Source: Chitinophagaceae bacterium (lineage in GTDB: Bacteria > Bacteroidota > Bacteroidia > Chitinophagales > Chitinophagaceae). From it: 64,000 nucleotides of DNA. The position numbers and the translations under genes are program-made. Below, piece by piece: positions 26,224 to 35,305 of the stretch. Numbering within the stretch: the stretch's first letter is position 1; each line of letters begins with the position of its first letter. The notes beneath the pieces were generated by a model. That model searched no databases. It was not told the DNA's origin and saw only the letters and a program-made list of their open reading frames with translations. Location of the stretch: assembly GCA_023229465.1 (NCBI GenBank), contig JALNZE010000014.1:1-64000 (forward strand). Direction: 5' to 3'.

Positions 26224-27024
26224 TTACATGTCATCCACTATTTTCTTATAACTGGTAATGATCCCTTTAATCAGGGAGGAACTGAAGCCCTGGTGCTCCA
26301 TCTCATTTAAACCCGCGATGGTGCAACCTTTGGGTGTAGTTACTTTATCTATTTCCTGTTCCGGATGTGTATTTTTTTGTAATAATAATTCAGCGGCGCC
26401 TTTTACTGTTTGAGCGGCTATCAGAGATGCTGTTGCAACATTAAAACCTATTTCAATTCCACCCTGAATATTGGCACGGATATAACGCATGGCATAAGCC
26501 GTGCCACAGGCACCCAGTACGGTTGCGGCATCCATTAATTTTTCTTCGATAAAAACAGACCTTCCGAGTTGATTAAACAGATCAGTAACATAGGCAAGCT
26601 GTGCTTCAGTTGCCTGGTGAGAGCAAACACAGGTCATACTTTCCCGTATGGCAATAGCGGTATTGGGCATGGCTCTGAAAATGGCAAACCTGTTACCGAC
26701 TACTTCCTGTATATCCTTTATCCAAATACCCGTTACCACACTAATCAAAATATGTTTCGAAGGATCCAGGCAGGGCTGTATAGCAGAGAGTACCTCTTTT
26801 AGCTGAAATGGTTTTACGGCCAGTACAATCCAATCGGCCTCCTTTACCGCTATCTCATTATCGCTGGTAACCAATACCCCTTTTTCTGAAAGTTCGGAAA
26901 GGGAACTTATATTTCGTTTAGTAACCGTAAGGTGCTCAGGTAAAATAAATCCGCTGCTTACCAACCCTTCTGCCATGGATGCCCCCAGGTTACCTCCACC
27001 AATGATGGCTAATTTTTTGCTCAT
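26224..27024 (-). CDS. proC: Pyrroline-5-carboxylate reductase
   Basis: The product has 266 residues starting MSKKLAIIGGGNLGASMAEGL; the upstream extension is not family sequence. It reduces pyrroline-5-carboxylate to proline with NAD(P)H. The nucleotide-binding GGGNLG loop, the VLAVKP motif (residues 60-70), RAMPNTAIAIRESMT and the C-terminal PGCTIAGLNEME-type signature (here PKGCTIAGLNEMEHQGF) are all present. It follows hldD after 55 bp on the same strand. Confidence 0.95.
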   Translation of the reverse strand: MSKKLAIIGGGNLGASMAEGLVSSGFILPEHLTVTKRNISSLSELSEKGVLVTSDNEIAVKEADWIVLAVKPFQLKEVLSAIQPCLDPSKHILISVVTGIWIKDIQEVVGNRFAIFRAMPNTAIAIRESMTCVCSHQATEAQLAYVTDLFNQLGRSVFIEEKLMDAATVLGACGTAYAMRYIRANIQGGIEIGFNVATASLIAAQTVKGAAELLLQKNTHPEQEIDKVTTPKGCTIAGLNEMEHQGFSSSLIKGIITSYKKIVDDM

Positions 27025-27079
27025 AATTTTTGATTTGCCGGTAATGATATTCGCGGACCCATGTGTATGGTCCATGAGC

Positions 27080-28117
27080 TTAAAGATAATTTAATGTTCT
27101 CAGATAGTTTCGAACATAATCCTCCACCCCTTCTTCCAGAGAATAAAATGCTTTTGGATAACCCGCATCCACCAGCTTTTTCATATTAGCTTCGGTAAAA
27201 TACTGGTACTTATCGCGTATATCTTCAGGCATATCAATAAAAACAATATTGCAGGGAAGGTCCATTCCCGCAAAAGTGGCTTTCACCAGATCATTAAAAG
27301 CACGGGCAGTACCCGTTCCTAAATTGTATAAACCATTTTTATCAATGCGCCATAAGCCTTGTACCATTGACTCCATCAGCCATCCGATAACGCTAACCAC
27401 ATCCTTCACATATATAAAATCGCGTAATTGTTCGCCGTCTTTAACGCCTTGTTTATGGCTTTTAAAAAGTTTTACCACACCCTCCGTTTTAATCTGGTTA
27501 AAAGCATGCCAGATCACACTTGCCATACGACCTTTATGGTATTCGTTCGGGCCATATACATTAAAGAATTTCAAACCGGCCCAGTAAGGGGGCCGGTGAT
27601 TTGCGTTCGACTGCAGTATTGCCCACTTATCAAATTCATTTTTACTGATACCATAGGGATTAAGGGGATGCAATTTTTGGGGTAAATCATGATTGTCATC
27701 ATACCCAAATTCACCGGCTCCATAAGTAGCCGCAGAAGAAGCATAAATGAGGGGAATGGATTGATGGGTACAGTATTCCCAGATATCTTTCGAATACTGC
27801 ACATTCAATACTTCATGAATAGAGTAGTCAAATTCAGTGGTATCCGTTCTGGCTCCTAAATGGATAACCAGGCTCAGCGCTGGCTGATGCGTTTCCAGCC
27901 AGTCAAATAAAGCATGCCGCTCAACTACCTGGGCAAACGCTTTGGATTCCCAGTTCTTTCTTTTTTCTTCCACCCCAAAATCATCCACTAATATCAGGTT
28001 ACGATAACCCATATCATTCAGGTAACGGGCCATGCAGGAGCCGATAAAACCAGCAGCGCCCGTTAGAATAATGGCTTTATGGTTCAAGGGATTACTATGG
28101 GTGTCCTGATCGGTCAT
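27080..28117 (-). CDS. hldD: ADP-L-glycero-D-manno-heptose 6-epimerase
   Basis: The product has 345 residues and is a short-chain dehydrogenase-type epimerase that makes ADP-L-glycero-beta-D-manno-heptose for the lipopolysaccharide core. Seen are the Rossmann loop TGAAGFIGS, the HldD-specific GARTDTTE, the catalytic SSAATYG and YGISKNEFD (Tyr-x3-Lys), and FFNVYGPNEYHKGRMASVI. It starts 2 bp after purL, so the two share a transcript; there is no functional link to purine synthesis that I know of. Confidence 0.93.
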   Translation of the reverse strand: MTDQDTHSNPLNHKAIILTGAAGFIGSCMARYLNDMGYRNLILVDDFGVEEKRKNWESKAFAQVVERHALFDWLETHQPALSLVIHLGARTDTTEFDYSIHEVLNVQYSKDIWEYCTHQSIPLIYASSAATYGAGEFGYDDNHDLPQKLHPLNPYGISKNEFDKWAILQSNANHRPPYWAGLKFFNVYGPNEYHKGRMASVIWHAFNQIKTEGVVKLFKSHKQGVKDGEQLRDFIYVKDVVSVIGWLMESMVQGLWRIDKNGLYNLGTGTARAFNDLVKATFAGMDLPCNIVFIDMPEDIRDKYQYFTEANMKKLVDAGYPKAFYSLEEGVEDYVRNYLRTLNYL

Positions 28118-28119
28118 CG

Positions 28120-30330
28120 TTATTGGTTATTCAGCAGTTTCTCAATGGCCGTATCATATTTTTCTTTCCATTCAATACTATTTCCCCAGTCCTCGCCATT
28201 TACCATGATCTTTCCTTCTGTTACCCTACCCAATTCAGTAACCGGAATACCTGCCGCTTTGGCTTTCAGTTGTAATCCTTCTGCCTGTAGCTTTGAACAG
28301 GAAACAACTACCCTGCCCTGGGCCTCACCAAACCAATAGGCATCTTTCCTGGTTTCAGCTGTTGCGGTAACATTGAATCCAAGATCATTGGTAAATGCGC
28401 TCTCCAGTAAGGTTATCGTCAATCCGCCTTCGCTGATATCATGTGCGCTATTGACGCGCTTTTCTTTAATGATGGCTGATACAAATTCCTGTATGCCCAG
28501 TTCTTCATCCAGGTTAAAATAAGGAGCAGGTGAGTATGTCACTTTTTTAAGTTTATGTAAATACTCGGATGAACCGATATCGTTTTGTTGTTTACCAATC
28601 AGGAGAATCACATCGCCTGCATTTTTAAAATGCAACGTCATGCGATTATCAAAATCATCAATGATACCTACCATTCCAATAGTAGGGGTAGGGTATACAG
28701 GACCATCCGGATTCTGGTTGTAAAAGCTCACATTACCACCTGTTACCGGTGTTTTAAATTTACGGCAGGCATCACCCATTCCGGTAACTGCTTTTACAAA
28801 TTGATAGTATACTTCCGGGTCATACGGATTACCAAAGTTGAGGCAGTTGGTAACACCAATGGGTTCGCCGCCACTGCAAACAATATTTCTTGCGGCTTCT
28901 GCCACAGCGATCATGCTACCCTGGTAAGGATCTGCAAAAACATATTTACTATTACAGTCCACTGTTATGGCCAATGCCTTACCGGTACCTTTTGCCAAAA
29001 TCACACAGGCATCACTTGGTGCATTGGTAGAAGCATTGTTTGTACCTACCATGCTATCATATTGTGTATACACCCAGCGTTTGGATGCTATATTAGGTAT
29101 CTGTACCAGTTCTGTGGCTACTGATTTCAGATCACTAACATCCTCTACACTATTTATATCGAATGATTTGATTTTTGTAAAATAAGCAGGCTCCTTATAT
29201 TCCCTGGTATACTGCGGTGCACCACCACCTAATACCAATTCATAAGCAGGAATTTCAGCTTCCAGTACACCATGCCTATAAAATGTAAGCAGCCCATCGT
29301 CAGTAACCACACCAATTTCACTGCAACTCAGGTCCCATTTTTCGAAAACGGCTAAAACCGCCGCTTCTTTACCTCTTTCAACTACTACCAGCATACGTTC
29401 CTGGCTCTCACTCAATAAAAGTTCCCATGCCTTCATGTTTTTTTGGCGCGTAGGAACCTTATCAAGGTCAATACGCATGCCCACTCCCCCTTTTGCACTC
29501 ATTTCCGCGGTAGAACAAATGATGCCTGCGGCACCCATATCCTGCATACCAATTACAGCACCGGTTTCAATTACTTCCAAACAGGCTTCCAGTAATTTTT
29601 TTTCCTGAAAAGGGTCACCTACCTGAACAGCCGGAAGTTCTTCCGTACTGTCTGCCGTAATATCCGCGGAAGCAAAAGAAGCGCCACCAATACCATCTTT
29701 GCCGGTGGCACTACCAACAAATAAAACAGGGTTGCCGGTTCCCGTGGCTGTGGCACTTACCATTTTGCTGGACTGCATAATACCTACGCTCATGGCATTC
29801 ACCAATGGATTGGTATGGTAACAATCTTCAAAATATACTTCACCACCAACAGTGGGTACACCAAAGCAATTTCCGTAATGACCAATACCATGAACGATAC
29901 CGCTTAAAAGACGTTGTGTTTTTTTATCCTGAAGATTTCCAAACCGGAGACTGTTTAATGAAGCAATCGGCCTTGCACCCATGGTAAAGATATCCCGCTG
30001 AATACCACCCACACCTGTTGCCGCGCCCTGAAAAGGCTCGATGGCGCTTGGGTGATTATGGCTTTCTATTTTAAATACTACGCCAAACCCATTCCCCATA
30101 TCCATCAATCCTGCATTTTCCTCACCGGCAGCTACTAACATACGGCCGCCATCCCTTGGTAATGTTTTTAACCATTTGATCGAGTTTTTATAACTGCAAT
30201 GTTCACTCCACATGCCACTAAAAGCGCATAATTCAGTGAAGTTGGGAACACGACCTAATTTTTGTTTAATAGATTCAAACTCTTCGGCAGTTAAGCGGAG
30301 TTTTTCGGCAGTGGTAACGGTAATTTCCAT
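28120..30330 (-). CDS. purL: Phosphoribosylformylglycinamidine synthase, large subunit (short form)
   Basis: The product has 736 residues starting MEITVTTAEKLRLTAEE; upstream codons are not family sequence. This is the short (Bacillus-type) PurL, which turns FGAR into FGAM with ATP and needs separate PurQ and PurS; neither is in this window. Motifs seen are MWSEHCSYKNS, GVVFKIESHNHPSAIEPFQGAATGVGG and QDMGAAGIICSTAEM, with AIR-synthase-like repeats in both halves. A near-consensus -7 element TACCTTCG (complement of 30338-30345) lies just upstream. Confidence 0.95.
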   Translation of the reverse strand: MEITVTTAEKLRLTAEEFESIKQKLGRVPNFTELCAFSGMWSEHCSYKNSIKWLKTLPRDGGRMLVAAGEENAGLMDMGNGFGVVFKIESHNHPSAIEPFQGAATGVGGIQRDIFTMGARPIASLNSLRFGNLQDKKTQRLLSGIVHGIGHYGNCFGVPTVGGEVYFEDCYHTNPLVNAMSVGIMQSSKMVSATATGTGNPVLFVGSATGKDGIGGASFASADITADSTEELPAVQVGDPFQEKKLLEACLEVIETGAVIGMQDMGAAGIICSTAEMSAKGGVGMRIDLDKVPTRQKNMKAWELLLSESQERMLVVVERGKEAAVLAVFEKWDLSCSEIGVVTDDGLLTFYRHGVLEAEIPAYELVLGGGAPQYTREYKEPAYFTKIKSFDINSVEDVSDLKSVATELVQIPNIASKRWVYTQYDSMVGTNNASTNAPSDACVILAKGTGKALAITVDCNSKYVFADPYQGSMIAVAEAARNIVCSGGEPIGVTNCLNFGNPYDPEVYYQFVKAVTGMGDACRKFKTPVTGGNVSFYNQNPDGPVYPTPTIGMVGIIDDFDNRMTLHFKNAGDVILLIGKQQNDIGSSEYLHKLKKVTYSPAPYFNLDEELGIQEFVSAIIKEKRVNSAHDISEGGLTITLLESAFTNDLGFNVTATAETRKDAYWFGEAQGRVVVSCSKLQAEGLQLKAKAAGIPVTELGRVTEGKIMVNGEDWGNSIEWKEKYDTAIEKLLNNQ

Positions 30331-30428
30331 GATGCCGCGAAGGTAAGAAAGTAGGCGTAAGAGGCAAGATGAAGTTTTACAGAAGCTATCTGCAAACTTA
30401 AAAACCATCTCTTCCAGGGAAATGGCTT

Positions 30429-30557
30429 CTAAGCAAAATTTCCTGCCTCTCTGCTTTCTGTCTTCCTGTTACCGTTTCCTTCCAATTTGTCCCATGGCCA
30501 TTGGGCCATTGTTTGAATACTGATAAATAAAGCTGCGGCAAGCCCTAATTTTTGCAT
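30429..30557 (-). pseudogene. Truncated GIN-domain (DUF2807) secreted protein gene
   Basis: ATG at 30557 opens 42 codons with a signal peptide (MQKLGLAAALFISIQTMA-Q), then WPWDKLEGNGN and TESREAGNF, and a TAG at 30429-30431. This is the conserved beginning of 'head GIN domain' proteins (EGNG-x-x-x-TE-R-x-x-x-F), which normally continue for 200 or more residues. Nothing of that body is found in the 98 bp before purL. It is therefore a decayed remnant, or less likely a short functional peptide. Confidence 0.6.
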
Positions 30558-30743
30558 AACAATTTGTTTTTCATTTTAAACGATGCATCTATGGAATGAG
30601 TTACAAACGCAATAATTTAATATAGTTGCTCCCTAATAAATTATATAAAATTTATATTAATATATATTCTATGTTTATATTTTTCCACATTTTCTACCAT
30701 TTTTTTAGATAATAGCTTCCTGTAGCACGTTTTTGTTATAATT

Positions 30744-30780
30744 ATTTGTAGATTTGACTGTCTTTGTATTTTTGACTGTC
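30744..30780 (+). promoter_or_regulatory. glnA promoter with overlapping direct repeat
   Basis: TTTG (30745-30748), 18 bp, then TATTTTTG (30767-30774) fit the phylum consensus, with transcription expected near 30781 and a leader of about 15 nt. A 10-bp direct repeat TTTGACTGTC lies at 30753-30762 and 30771-30780, overlapping the -7 element, and may be an operator. The upstream stretch 30558-30743 is very A/T-rich and otherwise featureless. Confidence 0.65.
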
Positions 30781-30795
30781 AAAAAAATTAAAATT

Positions 30796-32988
30796 ATGTC
30801 TTTACGATTTACAGCGATTGGTAATATTACCAAAGATCCAACCGGTATACCGGAATCCTCCAGCCAAAAAATCACTGCCATTTTCAATGAGGATGTTTTT
30901 ACAGTAAAAACCGCCCGTGAATTTTTGAGTGATGAAGCGTATAAAAGCCTAACTACCAGCATTAGGGGTGGTAAAAAAATTGACCGTATTGTTGCTAACC
31001 AAATTGCCAATGGCATTAGAGCCTGGGCTGAAGCCAAAGGAGTTACACACTATACACACTGGTTTCAACCACTAACCGGAAGTACCGCAGAAAAGCACGA
31101 CTCATTTTTTACACTGAAAAGCGATGGTACCGCTATCGAAGAATTCGATGGCGCCGCCTTAATACAACAGGAACCTGATGCTTCTTCCTTCCCGAGCGGT
31201 GGCTTACGGGCAACTTTTGAAGCCCGTGGATATACTGCATGGGATCCTTCCTCCCCTGCTTTTATCATTGAGATCGGGAAAGGAAAAACTTTGTGTATTC
31301 CAACTATTTTCGTCTCTTATACAGGTGAATCATTAGACTACAAAGCTCCTTTATTAAAAGCCCTGGAAGCATTGAATAAATCTGCTGTAGACGTTTGCAA
31401 TTATTTTGATAAAAATGTAACCAAAGTAACCGCCACATTAGGCTGGGAACAGGAATATTTTGTTATTGATGAGTCGCTTGCCAATGTTCGTCCGGATTTG
31501 GTTCAGTGTGGACGCACCGTTTTCGGCGCCGCACCTGCTAAAGGACAACAACTGGAGGACCATTATTTTGGATCTATCCCTGAAAGAGTGTATGCATTCA
31601 TGAGAGATTATGAAACAGAAGCCTATAAACTGGGTATTCCTTTACGTACCCGCCACAATGAGGTTGCCCCTTCACAATTTGAGTGTGCCCCTATTTTTGA
31701 AGAAGTAAATATCGCGGTTGACCACAATACTTTATTAATGGACGTGATGACCCGTGTGGCTAAACGTCATAAATTGGTTGTTTTGCTACACGAAAAACCA
31801 TTTGCCGGTATCAACGGAAGTGGTAAGCACAATAACTGGAGCATGGCTACTGATACCGGTGTAAACCTTTTGGCCCCTGGCAAAACGCCAAAGACCAACC
31901 TAATGTTCCTTACCTTCTTCGTGAATATCATTAAAGCAGTTCATGATCATGCGGATATCATGAGAGCAGCTATTGCATCTGAACCCAATGATCACCGTTT
32001 AGGCGCTAACGAAGCGCCTCCTGCTATCATCTCTGTTTTTGTGGGTCAATACCTTTCCAAGGTTTTATCTGATGTAGAAACCAGGGTAAATACCAAATTT
32101 GATGAACAGGATGAAGCTATCCTGAAACTGGATCTGCACCGCAGTATTCCGGAACTGATGCTGGATAACACTGACAGAAACAGAACTTCTCCTTTTGCTT
32201 TCACCGGTAATAAATTTGAATTCCGCGCGGTAGGTTCTTCTGCCAACTGTGCCATCTCCATGACAGTACTTAACACCATCATGGCCGATACGCTTAAGAA
32301 ATTCAAAATTGATGTGGATACCCTGATTGAAAAAGGTGATAAGAAAGAGATTGCTATCATGCAGGTGATACAGAAATATATTGTTGAAAGCAAAAAAGTA
32401 TTGTTCGAAGGGGATGGATACAGCGATGAATGGCATCATGAAGCGGAACGCCGTGGCTTACCTAACCTGAAAACCACGCCTATTGCTTTAGACGCATTGA
32501 TTTCAGATAAAGCTAAAAAATTGTTTGAATCAAATGGTGTATACAGCCATACTGAACTGGAAGCGAGACATGAGATAGAACTGGAAAAATACATTAAGAA
32601 AGTGCAGATCGAAGGCCGCGTTATGGGTGATCTGGCCATCAACCATATTTTACCTGCCGCTATCAAATATCAGAATGATTTATTAACCAACGTAAACGGA
32701 CTGAAAGCTGCCGGCTTACCTGAAACAGCCTATGCAAGTCAGATGGGTATCCTGAAAGCAGTGAGCGAACATATCCAGGTAATCAACACGAAAGTGCATG
32801 AGATGGTGGAAGCCAGGAAAATCGTTAATAATATCGATAACACACGCACCAAAGCTATCGCTTATGAAAGCCAGGTTAAAGCCGCATTCTTTGATACTAT
32901 CCGCTACCATGTTGACAAACTGGAGCATTTAGTAGATGACGATTTGTGGACCCTTCCCAAATACCGCGAAATGTTGTTTTTAAGATAA
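30796..32988 (+). CDS. glnA: Glutamine synthetase type III
   Basis: The product has 730 residues starting MSLRFTAIGNITKDPTG; the frame is open 14 codons further across the promoter. GSIII is the large dodecameric glutamine synthetase of Bacteroidota and cyanobacteria, condensing glutamate and ammonia with ATP in the cytosol. Seen are TLGWEQEYFVID (metal site), RTRHNEVAPSQFECAPIFEE, EKPFAGINGSGKHNNWSM and DHRLGANEAPPAIISVFVG, the GSIII hallmark. It has its own promoter and terminator and is therefore monocistronic. No PII or ammonium-transporter gene is adjacent. Confidence 0.97.
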   Translation: MSLRFTAIGNITKDPTGIPESSSQKITAIFNEDVFTVKTAREFLSDEAYKSLTTSIRGGKKIDRIVANQIANGIRAWAEAKGVTHYTHWFQPLTGSTAEKHDSFFTLKSDGTAIEEFDGAALIQQEPDASSFPSGGLRATFEARGYTAWDPSSPAFIIEIGKGKTLCIPTIFVSYTGESLDYKAPLLKALEALNKSAVDVCNYFDKNVTKVTATLGWEQEYFVIDESLANVRPDLVQCGRTVFGAAPAKGQQLEDHYFGSIPERVYAFMRDYETEAYKLGIPLRTRHNEVAPSQFECAPIFEEVNIAVDHNTLLMDVMTRVAKRHKLVVLLHEKPFAGINGSGKHNNWSMATDTGVNLLAPGKTPKTNLMFLTFFVNIIKAVHDHADIMRAAIASEPNDHRLGANEAPPAIISVFVGQYLSKVLSDVETRVNTKFDEQDEAILKLDLHRSIPELMLDNTDRNRTSPFAFTGNKFEFRAVGSSANCAISMTVLNTIMADTLKKFKIDVDTLIEKGDKKEIAIMQVIQKYIVESKKVLFEGDGYSDEWHHEAERRGLPNLKTTPIALDALISDKAKKLFESNGVYSHTELEARHEIELEKYIKKVQIEGRVMGDLAINHILPAAIKYQNDLLTNVNGLKAAGLPETAYASQMGILKAVSEHIQVINTKVHEMVEARKIVNNIDNTRTKAIAYESQVKAAFFDTIRYHVDKLEHLVDDDLWTLPKYREMLFLR

Positions 32989-33012
32989 ATTACTTTTTAC
33001 CCGAGCAATACG

Positions 33013-33048
33013 GCCCCGTTCCTAAACTAAGTAACGGAGCTTTTTTTT
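33013..33048 (+). terminator. Terminator of glnA
   Basis: Stem GCCCCGTT/AACGGAGC (33013-33020 with 33033-33040, one C-A mismatch, 12-nt loop) is followed by eight T. It lies 24 bp after the glnA stop. The remaining 94 bp before the convergent accC hold nothing else I can identify. Confidence 0.8.
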
Positions 33049-33142
33049 CTTTCCTAAAAACGTTAATGGCTAACAAGCCGAATAACAACAGTAATGGTAC
33101 AGCCGCCGGGAGGTGGTGGCAAATAAATCCTGCCCTTTTAAA

Positions 33143-34480
33143 TTATTTCATTTTGAATGATTCTAAAAATTTTGTGGTAAAATTTCCTTTTCTGAAATCT
33201 TCGTTCTGCATCAATTGCAAATGAAATGGAATGGTTGTTTTAACGCCTTCAATCACATATTCACTGAGCGCCCTGTACATGGTATCAATGGCTTCCTCCC
33301 TGGTTTGTGCAACGGTAATCAGTTTTCCAATCATGGAATCATAATACGGAGGAATTACATAGCCCGCATAAACATGACTGTCTACCCGAACCCCATGACC
33401 GCCGGGTGTATGTAAAACAGTAATTTTTCCGGGCGATGGGCGGAAATCATTATAGGGGTCCTCTGCATTGATACGGCACTCAATAGCATGCATCTGCGGC
33501 TCATAATTCCTGCCGGAGATTCTTTCACCCATGGCAATCTTGATCTGTTCCTTAATCAGGTCAAAGCTTACCACTTCTTCCGTTACACAATGCTCTACCT
33601 GGATACGGGTATTCATTTCCATGAAGTAGAAATTTCGATGCTTATCAACCAGGAACTCAATCGTTCCCACACTTTCATAATTAATAGCAGATGCGGCTTT
33701 AATAGCGGCTTCCCCCATTTTCTGACGTAATTCTTTGGTCATAAAAGGTGAAGGAGATTCTTCAACCAATTTCTGATGACGGCGCTGAATGGAACAATCC
33801 CTTTCACTCAAATGACAAACATTTCCATACTGATCACCCGCAATCTGAATCTCAATATGTCGTGGTTCTTCCACGAATTTTTCCATATAAATCCCATCAT
33901 TTTTAAAAGACGCAGCGGCTTCCATTTTAGCATTGGTATATGCTTTTTCTATTTCAGACTCTTCCCAAACCACACGCATTCCCTTCCCACCACCACCGGC
34001 TGTCGCTTTCAAAATAACCGGATAACCAACAACCCTGGCCAATGTTTTAGCTTCTTCAATACTAACCAGTAATCCTTCTCCCCCCGGTACTACCGGAACA
34101 CCCGCTTTGATCATGGTTTCCTTTGCAGTGATCTTATCACCCATTTTATTGATCATCTCAGGAGTTGGTCCGATAAATTTGATGCCGTGATCGGCACATA
34201 TCTGAGAGAACTTGGCATTCTCAGCCAGAAATCCATAACCCGGATGCACCGCATCCGCATTGGTGATCTCAGCCGCTGCCATGATATGTGGAATATTGAG
34301 ATAAGAATCTGCGCTGGCGGGTTTGCCAATACAAACCGCCTCATCAGCAAATTTTACGTGAAGGCTGTCTTTATCCGCGGTGGAATATACTGCCACTGTT
34401 TTAATACCCATTTCCCTACAAGTACGAATTACACGTAACGCAATCTCTCCCCTATTGGCAATTAATATCTTTTTGAACAT
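33143..34480 (-). CDS. accC: Acetyl-CoA carboxylase, biotin carboxylase subunit
   Basis: The product has 445 residues, the normal length. It carboxylates the biotin carried by AccB with ATP and bicarbonate, the first step of fatty-acid synthesis. Motifs: MFKKILIANRGEIALRVIRTCRE, the HPGYGFLAENA segment, the ATP-grasp glycine loop GGGGKGMR, ERDCSIQRRHQKL, FMEMNTRIQVEH and GHGVRVDSH. It lies downstream of accB on the same strand with 125 bp between, a gap occupied by a long inverted repeat. Confidence 0.97.
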   Translation of the reverse strand: MFKKILIANRGEIALRVIRTCREMGIKTVAVYSTADKDSLHVKFADEAVCIGKPASADSYLNIPHIMAAAEITNADAVHPGYGFLAENAKFSQICADHGIKFIGPTPEMINKMGDKITAKETMIKAGVPVVPGGEGLLVSIEEAKTLARVVGYPVILKATAGGGGKGMRVVWEESEIEKAYTNAKMEAAASFKNDGIYMEKFVEEPRHIEIQIAGDQYGNVCHLSERDCSIQRRHQKLVEESPSPFMTKELRQKMGEAAIKAASAINYESVGTIEFLVDKHRNFYFMEMNTRIQVEHCVTEEVVSFDLIKEQIKIAMGERISGRNYEPQMHAIECRINAEDPYNDFRPSPGKITVLHTPGGHGVRVDSHVYAGYVIPPYYDSMIGKLITVAQTREEAIDTMYRALSEYVIEGVKTTIPFHLQLMQNEDFRKGNFTTKFLESFKMK

Positions 34481-34502
34481 CCTGTTAATTTGAAAGTTTG
34501 AA

Positions 34503-34585
34503 AATTTGAAAATTTGAAAATGGCAGATGTAACAATCTTGTAATCTGATGATGAGAGGAATTGCTCATTTTCAAATTTTCAAATT
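34503..34585. repeat. 20-bp perfect inverted repeat between accB and accC
   Basis: AATTTGAAAATTTGAAAATG (34503-34522) pairs perfectly with 34566-34585 across a 43-nt spacer; another partial copy (CTCATTTTCAAATTA) follows at 34589-34603. Each arm is a tandem of the 8-bp word TTTGAAAA. It would form a strong A/T hairpin in the accB-accC transcript, perhaps stabilising or separating the two messages. It may be one copy of an interspersed repeat. Confidence 0.75.
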
Positions 34586-34605
34586 GCCTCATTTTCAAAT
34601 TACCA

Positions 34606-35064
34606 TTAAGCCGGCTCTACCAAAAATAAAGGCTGATCATACTCTACCGGGCTTGCATCTTCCACCAGTACCTTTACAATAGTGCCTTTTATTTCACTTT
34701 CGATTTCATTGAATAGCTTCATTGCTTCAATGATGCATACCACTTTTCCAGGAGTAATTTCAGTACCTACCTCAGCTAAAATGGGTTTATCCGGCGACTG
34801 GCGTCTATAAAAAGTGCCAATCATGGGACTTTTAACGGTAATCAGGTTATCCGCTTTAAGCGGTGCCACAGGGGCCGGTATGGCAGGGGGCGGAGCGGGG
34901 GCCGCTGAAGTGGTGTATACCTGTGGTGCAGGGGCAGCAACCGTAACTACTGCTTCCTCTTTCTGCTTGATGGTTACTTTACCATCCTTATCTTCTATAC
35001 TGATTTCACCAATATTACTTTTATTGATGATTTTGATCAATTCGTGAATTTGCTTTAAGTCCAT
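34606..35064 (-). CDS. accB: Acetyl-CoA carboxylase biotin carboxyl carrier protein
   Basis: The product has 152 residues starting MDLKQIHELIKIINKSN (35064; a TTG three codons upstream is less likely). Layout: an N-terminal AccB domain of about 50 residues, an Ala/Pro linker (APAPPPAIPAPVAP, residues about 60-75), and the biotinyl domain with the biotin acceptor lysine in CIIEAMKLFNE. It carries carboxybiotin between AccC and the transcarboxylase. The transcarboxylase subunits are elsewhere. Confidence 0.95.
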   Translation of the reverse strand: MDLKQIHELIKIINKSNIGEISIEDKDGKVTIKQKEEAVVTVAAPAPQVYTTSAAPAPPPAIPAPVAPLKADNLITVKSPMIGTFYRRQSPDKPILAEVGTEITPGKVVCIIEAMKLFNEIESEIKGTIVKVLVEDASPVEYDQPLFLVEPA

Positions 35065-35227
35065 AAATGGCAAATTTTAGGGGTAAAAACAGTGATTTTG
35101 GGTCAAATAGTGGGGCAAAATAGCCTTTTTTTGATAAAACCATGGAATTTCTTTATTTCCCCATTTTCTCATTTTCAGTACGCCGGCTCAGGAAATATAC
35201 TCATCATTAATGCCTTTAAAGAGCCCC

Positions 35228-35249
35228 AAAAAGGCAACCACCGGTTACC
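35228..35249 (-). terminator. Probable terminator of efp
   Basis: On the minus strand GGTAACC/GGTTGCC (35243-35249 with 35233-35239, one G-T pair, 3-nt loop) is followed by five T. It lies 57 bp past the efp stop, with a second near-palindrome (GGCAGCTAGCTACC, 35262-35275) between. Confidence 0.6.
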
Positions 35250-35305
35250 TTTCAATAGTTAGGCAGCTAGCTACCTATGTAAATTTCAGTTCATCAATAA
35301 AATGC

